From Favolaschia claudopus (lineage: Eukaryota; Basidiomycota; Agaricomycetes; Agaricales; Mycenaceae): a DNA stretch of 64,000 nt. The stretch is from NCBI GenBank assembly GCA_037176885.1, contig JAWWNJ010000154.1:248001-312000 (forward strand), read 5' to 3'. This document shows, one piece after another, positions 10,876-21,428 of this stretch. Below the pieces are notes generated by a model, which was not told the DNA's origin, did no database searches, and saw only the letters and a list, made by a program, of their open reading frames with translations. A program made the translations under genes and the position numbers. Positions within the stretch are counted from its first letter, which is position 1; the number at the start of each line of letters is the position of its first letter.

Positions 10876-13710
10876 TCACTTGGGGGGAATGATTGCCTGT
10901 GCCTTGTCCTTCAGCACGGATGGATAGCTATTCATCAAATGCGCAAGTGCACGCAGGTCCTCCTGATCTAGAAGGGCAATCGTAACTTTCGGTGCAGCCT
11001 TGATACCGAAGGATTTCACGGTTTTGAATCTAACACAAAGATACCATGTCAGCATACGCGTCCTTTCTCGACACAGAAAAGGGAATGAAAACGTACAGCT
11101 TATCGCCAAGCTGCTGCTTCTGCACCTGAGCAGGCTTGTCTAACAACCCATCAATGAACTCATCTGTCGCCTGCACCACCAACGGATCGGCCTTGGGCAA
11201 CGGCAACCCCGTCGCGCTCGTCGATGTCGCCAGCCGTATGATCTCTGCCGCAGGCAACCTGGCTAGGCTGGCTATCGTATGACCCCCGGCTGAAGGCGTC
11301 GTCGGCGTAGGCGAAGCCGTCGCACTCGGCCCTCTCGAGCTCAACTCAGGCGTCTGTGGCGAAGACGTCTTACTGCTCCCCCCACCCAAAGTCGGCACCG
11401 CAATCTTCTTCGCCTGTGGTGTAATCGGCACAGGCTGTATGGTCTCAGCCTCACCCGCCACCTCGTCGTCGCTGCTATCCAACACCAGCTTCGCATCGGC
11501 AAGCTTGGCGCGCAGAATCTCGACATTGAAGAGACACATTGCGCGCTCACGCTTCGGTAAGCTCATTAGAAGATCCGTAAGCTCGTTCTGTCGCGACGTC
11601 TCGAGCTTGCAGATGGCGGCCTGGATGCGCTCGCGTTCAGAAACCGGCGGAACGGAGCCGGATGGAGACGAGGTACGCGGTGGCGTCGAAAGCGAGGCGT
11701 TGACCGAGATGGGTGTGCTCGGGTGCTCAGGCGCACTGGCTGTCGCATTCAAAGCGTTCGGGTCGAGGAGGCGTGAATCTTGCGACGCAGATGGGGACGG
11801 CGATTTTCGTGGTGAGTTATCTTTCGAAGGTCGCAGGGACTGTCGGATGGTGTTCACCTGCTCGGTAAGTTTGGCAGGGTCTTCGATACACTGTACCACA
11901 TCTTGCAGCGAGATATGGACGAGCGAGTCAACAACAGAGTCGAGCTCATCGTTGGGGACAAGACCCATGGTTTTCACGCGGCGACTCAGCTCGCCAGTGA
12001 GGACCTCCGTGCGCACAACAGGCGACAGCGAGTAGAGATCATCGTAACGCATGGGCAGATTGAGAGTGCCCGCGAGAGCGGCCTATGAAACGCCAATGAT
12101 GAATCAGCTGTACAACGACATGAAAAGAGAATGAGAATATTTACATTGTAGTAGCTCCCAGATCCTCGTCGTCCACGATCTGGTCGCTCGTACTGGGCCT
12201 GAACAGGCGAACCCAAAGCGGAGCTGTGATGACGCGGGCTCCATCCCGCCATGCTTTCACCGCCCTCACTTGCTGTCGGACTCGTCGCGCCGCTGGAGTT
12301 TCTCGGATGGCCATTGTGCCCGCCGAATCGTTGGGCGAGCTTTTCTTGTCGGAGCTGCTTAGGCTCATGCAATCTAACTACAACCTGTTTCGTCCCCAAT
12401 AGCACACCGTTCATCGCGTGCAGTGCGGCCGACGCTACAATATGTTAAAGCGTTATAGTGGAATGGACGAGAAGTAGTATACCCTGATCCGGAGTTTGGT
12501 ACGACACAAATCCAAAGCCGCGACTCTCCCCGTTCTCGTTCCGCATGACACGAGCACTATGGGAAGATTAAGCGCGCACTCCGCTGTGGGACGTGTATAA
12601 TGTACCTAACGATTTGACCAAACTGTTTGTAGAATTTAGTTCACGTCCCGTCAGTGACGAACAAACATTTGCATACCTGGCGGAAATGTGAGAACAGGCC
12701 ATTCGAATCAATATCCGGGTCGAGGTTCTACAGTGCTTCAGTGAAGATGTCGCGCACCAAGACACGACGAACGAACCTTGCAAAACAGATTGCACGGGTC
12801 GATCAGTCCACTGTGACTGCCGGATCCCGGACCCACAAGCGGTGCCAACTGAACCTGCTGCCCAGGACCATGCACGAAGCTCGCAACCGGTTGGACAGGC
12901 GATCTATACGGGCTTCCGCGGGGAGGAGAATACTTTGTGGAAGCAATCCTTTTGTCACCTCGCAGACAAATGGGATAGCACGACGTACCTGAGACGCCGG
13001 TGGAGGCGAGGAGTAGCCATACATCGACCCGGAGGGAACAAATGACGGGGCGCTGGTATTGAACTCGCTGTGGCTTCCACTAGTGGAACGACGAGGCTGA
13101 TAGACCTGTACCGCGATATTTTGACCTTGAACGTCGGCACAGTGCATCGCCTCTTCGGCCTGTTGAGCATCGTCTTCATTCCAGAACTCCACCATGCCAG
13201 TGTCTACGCCAAAGTGTGTGGGGGCGCGTGCGGACGCAAGGGCGCCGAAGGGACGGAATATATCGTACAACTGAGAGTCATTAAAGCCAGATGGAAGATG
13301 CTTGACCAATCTGGGAAGCGCGGATGGGGGTGGCAAGGGTGTGGGCGGATTTGCGGGAGGGTAAGGTGATAGCACGAGCGGCACGGGAGGAATCAGACCA
13401 GGTAGAGGTCTTGATTGCAGAGTCGCGAGGGCCTTCTCCGCTGCGCAAAAGAATCAGAAATGCGCCTCGAAAATCATAAACACGCACCTTTTTCGAGGAA
13501 TTTGAACTCGATTGTGCCATTCAAAGGGTTATTTGAGCCATCACGGGTAATCGAGGGTCGGAAAGGACCACAAGTGACGAAAGCCAAGGCTAGGTTTTCA
13601 TCGGTAACATAAGGTGGGAGGTTGGAGATGTATAATAGCGGGTCGTGGAGAATGGGGTGGGGATGAGGGCCGTACTGCTCAGAGTCTTGTGGCTGGTATT
13701 CTGATTCCAT
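10876..13710 (-). CDS. rrm4: Rrm4-like RNA-binding protein (3 RRM + MLLE domains)
   Basis: Homologue of Ustilago Rrm4, which moves mRNA on early endosomes along microtubules. The order matches: RRM1 (LLYISNLPPYVTDENLALAF), RRM2 (PRLVKHLPSGFNDSQLYDIF), RRM3 (NLDPDIDSNGLFSHFRQ, FGQIVSARVMRNENGESRGF), a disordered linker, then MLLE-type domains: one at YDDLYSLSPVVRTEVLTGEL...DVVQCIEDPAKL, a divergent middle segment (ERIQAAICKLETSRQNELTD), and a C-terminal one (TIALLDQEDLRALAHLM). The start is at 13710 and the stop at 10876. RRM3 is built across a 17-nt micro-exon (12606-12622). In U. maydis the terminal MLLE binds the endosomal adaptor Upa1. That partner is known from the family and not seen here. 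A poly(A)-binding protein is excluded because there are only three RRMs and a different MLLE arrangement. Confidence 0.85.
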
Positions 13711-14617
13711 CGCGATGGTGAGATACTACAGCAGCCAGAGCAAAGCCTAGAGGTCTACAAAGCCGAGTTAGCTATCGGTGAGGATGGGGGGAGGAGACAA
13801 GGGGCAGCAGGCACACCTGCGGGGGAGCAGCCTGAGATCAGGGTACAGAAAAAGTTAAAGCCCTGAAGATTATGTAATCTGATCTCGCCTATTCATATTT
13901 TGCCACGCTCAGCTCTTCCCTCAGGCTTGTTCTCCCACAAAGACTGCCTTCTTCAATCATTATTCTCTTGTGTTTCTTCAAAAACCCTTGACCTACAATG
14001 TGCTTGGACGGAACCAAATTTTTCTGCTACGAAATTTCAATATACGCCATCCCTTTGTGTCCGTCCCGCTTTTCTTCGTTGCACGCGGAAACAAGTGATC
14101 TTCAGAATCCCGACGTCATTCTCAACAGTTCTCAACGTTGTCCGGCGTCCGTCTCAATGAATGTCAATATTCACAGCAGACAATGTTGACGGGTTTGAGT
14201 CTACGGACCCACTCTCTGGATCACCATCTCCGCCTGACTGCGTTACTTCAACGGAGCCACGGTCCGCTCGCTGGAAACACGACCCGCACGCACCGGTCGC
14301 GCGCTGTAGCTTTCTCTCTCTCTGGGTTTGCGCCAGGTGGCCGCATGCCCGGGTGTTGAAAATCAAGTCACTTCCCAAGCGCGCCGGCCCGTTTCCCAAC
14401 GACTTTGGCGCGAGGGAAAACGGATGCAGCGGCGGCTTGTTAAACGAAGAGGTCGCGAGACACATGAGTCAATTCTCCAAGTAATCTGCAACGACAAGAA
14501 CTCCAAGAGGAGCGGTCGTGTGCATCGCTTCCTACCTCTCGTCACTTGTTTACACGCTTGGGTATCACGCCAAATATCACAGAGAATAGGTTTATACGTG
14601 GAGGATTGACTGACTAC
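13711..14617. other. 0.9 kb without a supported gene
   Basis: Competing frames exist on both strands around 14154-14484 (about 100 codons each), but neither has a recognisable motif nor clear splice continuation. Probably the promoter of the rrm4-like gene plus 3' sequence of the next gene. Confidence 0.4.
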
Positions 14618-16124
14618 CTATGAAACGAGCGGGCGACGGACCAGGAGTTTCGTGGGCGATATCGTTAGACGGCGAATGATGTAAGTGGATTTGACGTCAA
14701 TGAGAGCGAAGGAATTGTTTGACTCCCATTCCGGTGTAGAGAGAAAGGGTTGCTTATCGAGCGACAAAAAATGGTTATGCTTGTTAAGTAGCCAGCGACG
14801 CTGCCAGAGATTGAAGTTTTGAGCCATAAATGACCGGCGACCGTACTGCGAGAGTGCCAGAGGACTGACGATTGATGCGCGTATCACAGGACAAATAGCT
14901 ACTGGCTTGAGCAAGATAGTCGCATGGCAGAGCAAGTGTACGCGGGTGTACGCGTTCATGTCGAGGACAATTTAAAGGTGCACACAAGTGGTAGAAAGAA
15001 CCAAGCACCGAAGCAGAAGCAAGTAGCGACGGAAGATCCATGGAACAATGATGGGATGGAATACTCAGCTGCGTCGATGACCTTGACACAGACCATTAGC
15101 CAATAGCTCGCCGGCAGATACTATGCGGGCCGCCTTAAGCCGCTCAAACGCTTGTTGATACGACGCCACTGGGAAAGAGGCTATGAAGAGAGTAGGTAGG
15201 TGTCTGTCAGCATGCGCGAAAGTAAGATGGGAGAGAAGGCAAGGAGAGGGATATAATCATAGTGGTATGCGAATGAATCAGAGAACCGAATTCGACAGAG
15301 GCAGCTCGACGAATGGGTGAACGCTGCAAGGGCGAACGAACAAACGGAGGCCTTCGGACGGCACTTCCTAATGTTTCGGTTGGAATCGTCATGTGTGTTG
15401 TGCGTATAGTGGACAAGGAGAAAGAGAGAGAGCATAACTCACAACGAGAGAAACGAAAAACCAAGCAAATATGGGTCGTTCGCCGTCTGATACATTCAAG
15501 TAAATTGTTTGCGCGGCACTGTGATCGACGAATGCGACTGGATCGCCTGAGATGCTATGCAGACTTTTGCGATGGCTGAAGGCAAGGATGTTGACAATAC
15601 TGGTGAAAAAATGATGATCGTATATTGAATGGCCGACAAACGGATTGAGGGTGGGCTGGTCGACACGTCGATCAATGCTAAAGAAAATGTGTTGCAAAAA
15701 ATGGCGCACATACCATGATGTTAACACCCGAAGTCATTCGCGGTGTGTATGTGATGTAACGATGAAGAGAACGTAGCACCTGCTTCCCCTTGTTCAAGAT
15801 GGGTAAAGCTTATTCCAAGAAAAGAGTCTGCTGAAGCATCATCATCCGCAAAGAGACAAAACCCCAGTCAACATTCTGGGAGACATTGCCAAGATCGTCG
15901 TCCGCGCCGGCCTTTACAAAGGAAAGGTGCCTCCTCGGGTCCCAATGCTATCCACAGCCTGTCTATCTACAAGAAACCGAAACCGTACCAGGCGTTGAAG
16001 TCTTCGGTCTTTGAAGAGAGTTCAGGTCTTGAAGCCTTGTGAGCGTCGAGGGACTGTTCTTCGCCTTCCATGACATTTTTCCGCATTGTTGCAAGGGAGA
16101 TTCTGAGCGTACGGAGGTCAGAGC
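14618..16124 (-). CDS. probable unidentified multi-exon gene
   Basis: Coding-like blocks in one direction suggest a gene I cannot name. In minus-strand order: an ATG-led hydrophilic peptide near 16095 (MRKNVMEGEEQSLDAHKASR) followed by a donor-like GTACGG; AGADDDLGNVSQNVDWG near 15890; KGKQVLRSLHRYITYTPRM near 15770, ending at a GTATGT donor; SGDPVAFVDHSAAQTIYLNV near 15530; SYQQAFERLKAARIVSAGEL near 15150, preceded by a CTCTTTCCCAG acceptor; and a final open frame ending LLVRRPLVS at 14618. I could not join all blocks in one consistent frame, so exon limits, start and stop are approximate. It may be degenerate. Confidence 0.3.
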
Positions 16125-16380
16125 AGGGTCAAAGAGACACTGTCGAAAAATCCCAGAAAAAATCCACTGGCAAAAGTTGGTACTCCGGATCAAACACGAT
16201 CATGTGACCGTCCCACGGTCAAACGTCACTGTCTTCGTTTTCTCTAAAGTGATTCTTTCCACAAGGAGCGAATTATCTATTATGCAAGAATAGAGTAACA
16301 AACTATGCACGGAGAACAGACACAGCATGAGATGAATGAGAAAGATGAAACGTCAGAGTGTCAAAGCATCATGTCTATCG

Positions 16381-18851
16381 TTATACGCGTTTTCCAACCA
16401 CAAGACCGTCCTGAACCTCAAGTTGCGCCATCGGTTTCCGTACAAAGCCTTCTTGGCTCTCGTTCGAAAGCTCTTCTAGTGACTGTTGCTTCGTCTCGGG
16501 CACAAGGAGTGTCGAGAAAATACCCGTAAGCATGAAGAATGCGAGAATCTCGAGACTAGAGGAGTCATGTTAGGTCTTCATGCGAGAAAGAAAGAAACGG
16601 AGCGGAGCGTACATGTGAGGGATGAATTTGTTAGTTCCGCCCTGTCAAAATAAATCAGCCATGAGTCGAGGAACATATCAAGAGCGATGGACATACAATG
16701 TTGACCATGCGTGAAAAGCCAACTTGGGCAACGATGGCGCCGAGCTTTCCGCTGGCAGCCGAGATACCGTGGCCGGTGGAACGATACCGTGTAGGGAAGA
16801 CCTCGCCTGGGATAAAAACGTGAGCATTAAAACGCTACGGTATAAGCAAAACCTGCCTGGGATGATGAAGGTCGTGGTGTTGGGGCCGAAATTTTGGAAG
16901 AAGTTGGTGAGGGCGTATAAGAAGACGAAAGCATTTTTGCCTCCAGTGGATGCCGTGAGTTTATCGTAGGCGAAACCCATAATGACGAATCTGCTCTTGG
17001 CTTAGTACATATGGGTGGAAGGTAAGCGAAGTGACGAACGTGGTGGTGAGGACACAGAAGCCCATGAGTTGAATGGGCTTGCGACCCCAGCTGTCGATGA
17101 ACAGGAACGACACCCAGTATCCTGAATTGTTGGGGTAAGTCTCTACCTCGGCCCTCAGAAATGGTTAAACTGACCGGGAATGAGACCAGCGACGGAAAGG
17201 ATCAAGTTGCCCACACCTGGTCGTGGTTTATTAGCACACACACGATTTGAATTGAGCAAATCCAAACTTACAAACGTTGTGCAACGACTCGTATACTCCA
17301 AGAGTACCAGGGGCGGGAGAGCTACCGAACCCGATGGCCTGGAGAATGATGGACGAGTTAAGGCCGAGCCCGTAGAAGGCAATCTGTCGAATGAACATAT
17401 TAGGATTGTAGCGAAGAACTTCAGGAAAGGTTACTCGCGTCCAACGCAAACCAGCTGTAAGCAGCACCGAAGAGAACCTTTCCGTTCTCCCACTTGCCAA
17501 AGTAAGCACGGAAATCCGCCCATGAAGCTCGGGGGGCCTCGGCGCGTTGAACGACGGCGTCAGGATCCCGGTTGAAGGTTCCTGTTCAACTTGTGTTAAT
17601 TTGAAGAGTTGATCGGAAGAAATCACAAGTCACCTGTGGTCAGAACGCCATTGATGTCGTCGGTGGCTTGAATGATGTTGCGTTCAATGTCCATGGTGAA
17701 ACGGGGGGTCTCGGGAATGGTAAGACGGAAGTAAAGGGCGACGATTCCGGGAATGCATCCTATTCGACGAGATTATTACATTTCGCACAGAGAAGGAAGA
17801 TTGTGCTACATACCGAGACCGATGACAATTCGCCACATGTAGTCGATGTGGTTGAGGTGGTTGACGTCAGGGTCGTTGATGATCTTGTTCTTGAAAGCGA
17901 CGGTGACAATGAAGGAAATCAAGACTGCGGCAAAGTTGCCCCAACCCTGGGAGGCGAAAACGGCGGTCATCATTCTACCTCTTATCCGAGTGGAAGCAAA
18001 CTCGGATGAGATAGTAGCACTGAGCGGATAGTCTCCCCCGATTCCTATACCCATCTTTTTGTTGGCGGTGAGTAGGTGTTGGTATAGAGGCAAGAGATAT
18101 AAATGTTCACCAAAAAACGCCAAACGACGAGGACGCCGATAATGCTGACGGCGTGATTGCCAGAAGAAAGTGCTTGCGCGAAAGTACCGACGATGATAAT
18201 CTGAAGTTATGTTGAACGTTAAAGAAAATGAACTGAGGTAGAGAATTCGTACCATGAGCTCGACTCCGTACATTCTTTTACGACCGAGAACATCAGCCAG
18301 CCAGCCGAAAAGCAATTGACCGACAAGAGTGCCAACGGGGGTCGCGACCTTGACACCAAGATCCTGGTTGACGTTCAATTTTGCAGCCTTACCGGGGGTC
18401 TCTACAATAGTATCATATCATCAGCAAACAGAGGTCTGATTCGGTGTAGCATGAACACTGACGATGACCATAGACGTAGCCAATCATGGTCGCGGCAATG
18501 TTGATGGCGAAAATATCATAGCTGGTTTGTTTTTAGCTCCAGAATTCTAAGAAGCCAGTGAAGACGACATACGCATCGGTGAAGAAGCCGACACCTTGCC
18601 AGAAAAGCTTGAGTAATGCAGCACCCGGAACGTTCCAATAATACATACCGGCAACTGAAATGAAGGTATGTATGAGTCGGTCGAACATTAGGCTTGGGGG
18701 CTGGGGGGGCCAACTCACCCATGCAGACCTTGACGTGGAACCAGGAGAATTGAGCATTGTCGACCTCAGCAAGGGCTGCACGACGGCGCTCATCAAGTGC
18801 ATAGTGAGCATCTACACCTTTGGCGAGGGAGGGGTCAGAATTGTCTGCCAT
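16381..18851 (-). CDS. high-affinity inorganic phosphate transporter (PHO84 type)
   Basis: Proton/phosphate symporter of the MFS phosphate:H+ symporter family at the plasma membrane. It starts at [21 protein letters not shown] (18851). Membrane blocks follow over many exons: [20 protein letters not shown] with the loop motif LGRKRMYG, the family signature [38 protein letters not shown], a central acidic/charged loop, [56 protein letters not shown] and a final segment before [14 protein letters not shown]. The stop TAA is at 16381-16383. [10 protein letters not shown] and NFGPNTTTF are the residues that mark PHO84/phosphate transporters against sugar porters. Regulation by phosphate starvation is known for the family, but I saw no clear Pho4-type site cluster in the short upstream stretch. 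Confidence 0.92.
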
Positions 18852-19277
18852 CGCGGTAGAAGAAAGAAAGGTGCGAATGAGCCAAGAAATTCAAGCTAGC
18901 CCTATATAAATTTCATTTGCGAGCATGCGGTAGATCCATACAGGTACAAACTCATCTGATTCTCTGTCCAGAAACGCCCGAGTTCCGCTTGCGCGCCCCG
19001 ACTCAGGTTGAACGAACTGAACAGCCATGACGGATGTAATGAAGTGGGTCCAACGTTCGTGATCGTAGGAACGCGATTGGCTCCTCCTCTCCTAAACAGG
19101 AAGGAGGGCTGTCAAATGCCATAAACGTTCGTTGATTGACAGGAGGCGGTGCCCCGCCAAGAATCCAAGAATTTTGAAGGGCACCGTGTTTCTCACGATG
19201 TCCACCTTCTGCGACCTCCACAAACAACTCAACGGACCGAAAAACGGAGTTTCGAGGTGCCTGGGCCGTGATAGCAC
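18852..19277. other. shared divergent promoter region
   Basis: Lies between the divergent starts of the phosphate transporter (-) and the LYR protein (+). No coding motif seen. Confidence 0.5.
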
Positions 19278-19694
19278 ATGGACTACCGGCGTCGCTCCAT
19301 TGCTCTCTACAAGGAGTTGCATCGTTTGGGCAGAGACCACGACCCCGCGTCAGTCTCTCGCTCAGGCTTCGATTTCTTCCGTCTCAATAGATTTACCTAT
19401 ATCTCAGCTACAACTTCCACTCAAAACTACGACGCTTCTTTGAGCGTATGTTCATTAATTTCCTTTCGGACATCTCCTTTGATAATTATCCTGGGAAGGG
19501 AACCGAGACCTAACAGACCCCGCAGAAATCGAGCGGGCTTTTCAGATGTGCGAATATATCAAGCAGGGTATGTTGAGAAACTTGGATTTCTTATTTCTTC
19601 TATCCTCAACGCCTAATCAACTCAAGAAACACTGTCTCTGTACTCTCTACGCAAGTACCGCCATCTCAGACGCGTCTATCCCCCTACCAGTTAA
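19278..19694 (+). CDS. LYR-motif protein, ETFRF1/LYRM5-like
   Basis: Small mitochondrial LYR-family protein in four exons: 19278-19348, 19408-19445, 19499-19567 and 19627-19694. Splicing gives about 80 residues. The Complex1_LYR-type start is RRSIALYKELHRLGRDHD with the LYK triad. The middle reads YNFHSKLRRFFERNRDL and TDPAEIERAFQMCEYIKQ, and the end is ETLSLYSLRKYRHLRRVY. The LxLYxLRKYR ending and the LGRD motif are the hallmarks of ETFRF1 (LYRM5), which binds electron-transfer flavoprotein and controls its FAD. All three introns (59, 53 and 59 nt) have GT...AG ends and join codons cleanly (GC|C, C|GG, G|AA). No single exon exceeds about 25 codons, so the gene is invisible to ORF scans. The ETFRF1 assignment rests on family pattern. 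Other LYRM members are a less likely alternative. Confidence 0.8.
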
Positions 19695-21428
19695 TGAACA
19701 CGACCTCCGTTAAGGACGCGATAAGAATCCACCTCGCCGTGTGGCGTGACGGTCTCGAATTGTACTAGCACCACTGTATACGTCGACACTGGTCTCGAGC
19801 TGTGGGTTTACCCACTATTTGTTTAGCCAAACAGCTTTTACACGAACTGTATCGATCGCGAAGAGCACGGCAGAATTAACCGACGCGAGTCAAGCCACGG
19901 GAGTATCAAGCTCTAATTGATAATTCGAATGTCCATTGGATGAACACGGTACGGAGCTGTTGCAGGGATTTAGATTCGAATGAGTGCTCCTTTGCTGCTT
20001 TGCCCTCCATACGCGATCCATATGCCCTGCGCCTCCAGACTCCATCCAGTAGTAACCTAGACAGCCTGTCTCAGTGGCTGATGAAACGGTAGCCGCTAAA
20101 CCGAATCATCAGCATGGGTTGGCTCAGCCAAGAGCAAGCAATGGGATATTTCCATCGCACGTTGGTGGCCGACATATGCACTCCTGACGGGTCTCCGACA
20201 CCGCCTACCCGTCCTGCACGTTCGGGTTGTCTCAGCAACGAGAGGAGCAATACACCGACTCACTCTACGAGCCAGCTACGAGCATGGGACATCGGCCGGA
20301 ACAATGATTTGCCGTCGAGGGAAAGCCGTCGTTTCGCTCTAAATCGGCGTGAAAATGCGCAGGGGCTGAGCGCTGAGAAGAGGAACTGTCTGTCATAATC
20401 TCTCGAATATTGTAGTTCGACTGGTCCGGAGAGGAACAATGTCGCACAACTGTCGCACCAGAAGAGTGCCTCATACGAAAGGAGACCGGCCTTTCATATC
20501 TTGTGCGTATGCCGAATAAGTATGCTCTACAACACCAGTCAGAGCACCGGAAGAGCACCGGAAGGTTTGCACTGGAATCGCAGACAATTGTTGGCAACGA
20601 TGCAGAGTAATATGAATCCGGGGTGCTTCTGCTCGGTAGTGCTAATGCTGTAGTTTAGAGCGACTCGTGTTGACATTGACAGCAGTCTCTCAACGGTGCA
20701 GGTCAAGATGAGCCGTTGGTCGGATCGCGAGGCTGAGCCATTCATCGCATTCACTATCAATGAGACAGGCCACGTCCGAAGCCGGAAAAGAGAAAGGCGA
20801 CACGTTGAGAGCAGAATTCAGAGAGACACACGCAAGAGCAGCGGCACAATGAGAACCAACCGAGAACAATCCACACCGCTCGGAGCTAGTTCCGAGTTCT
20901 AGCAGATCAGGGAAAAATCGGACGCTCAAGTTGAGTCGAGGTCTACAAAGACAAGTATTGACAAGAACTGAGCCAGATGTAATCGAGAGTATCTGATTTG
21001 GTATCGAGAACATTGCGGCGACTTGTAGAGCGCCGTTCCGACCGAAAAGCCACTAGGCCGTTCTTCGAGATAGATATAGCACTGATTCCAATCTGAAGAT
21101 TGTTTGCAGACATGACCACCGCGTTGAAGTGGTGGATTCACAAGCCAGTCTAATGCGTCGAGCTGCCAGAGGAACTAGTAGACTCGAGAAGGTGGTGGAA
21201 GCATTCAAACAAGTGTTTGTTGAATTGTGGGTCTAAAGCCACTGATGAATAACTTCGGCAACATCCTCCTCTCAAATCCGCTCACTGCTATTCCTTGACT
21301 TAATCCCATTCTGCTCGCTCTTTCTAACGACTTCGTGCCTGGGGCAACCACAATCAGTCCGTCTCGAGGGCGCGCTGTTTCGCAATTGACCTCGTTTCTT
21401 GCACGTCGAGCGTCGCGTCCACCTTCGA
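19695..21428. other. 1.7 kb without a supported gene
   Basis: Short frames on both strands (about 20114-20398 +, 20539-21141 -, 21205-21444 -) show no recognisable motif or convincing splicing. A DTG-containing peptide just after the LYR gene was examined and rejected as evidence of a protease. Confidence 0.4.

Noticed and set aside
19741..19840. Aspartic-protease-like peptide with DTG (VYVDTGLELWVYP)
   Set aside because: Short, ended by a stop, directly after the LYR gene, with no second catalytic motif. A similar DTG near 36400 is equally isolated. Chance similarity or at best a tiny relic.
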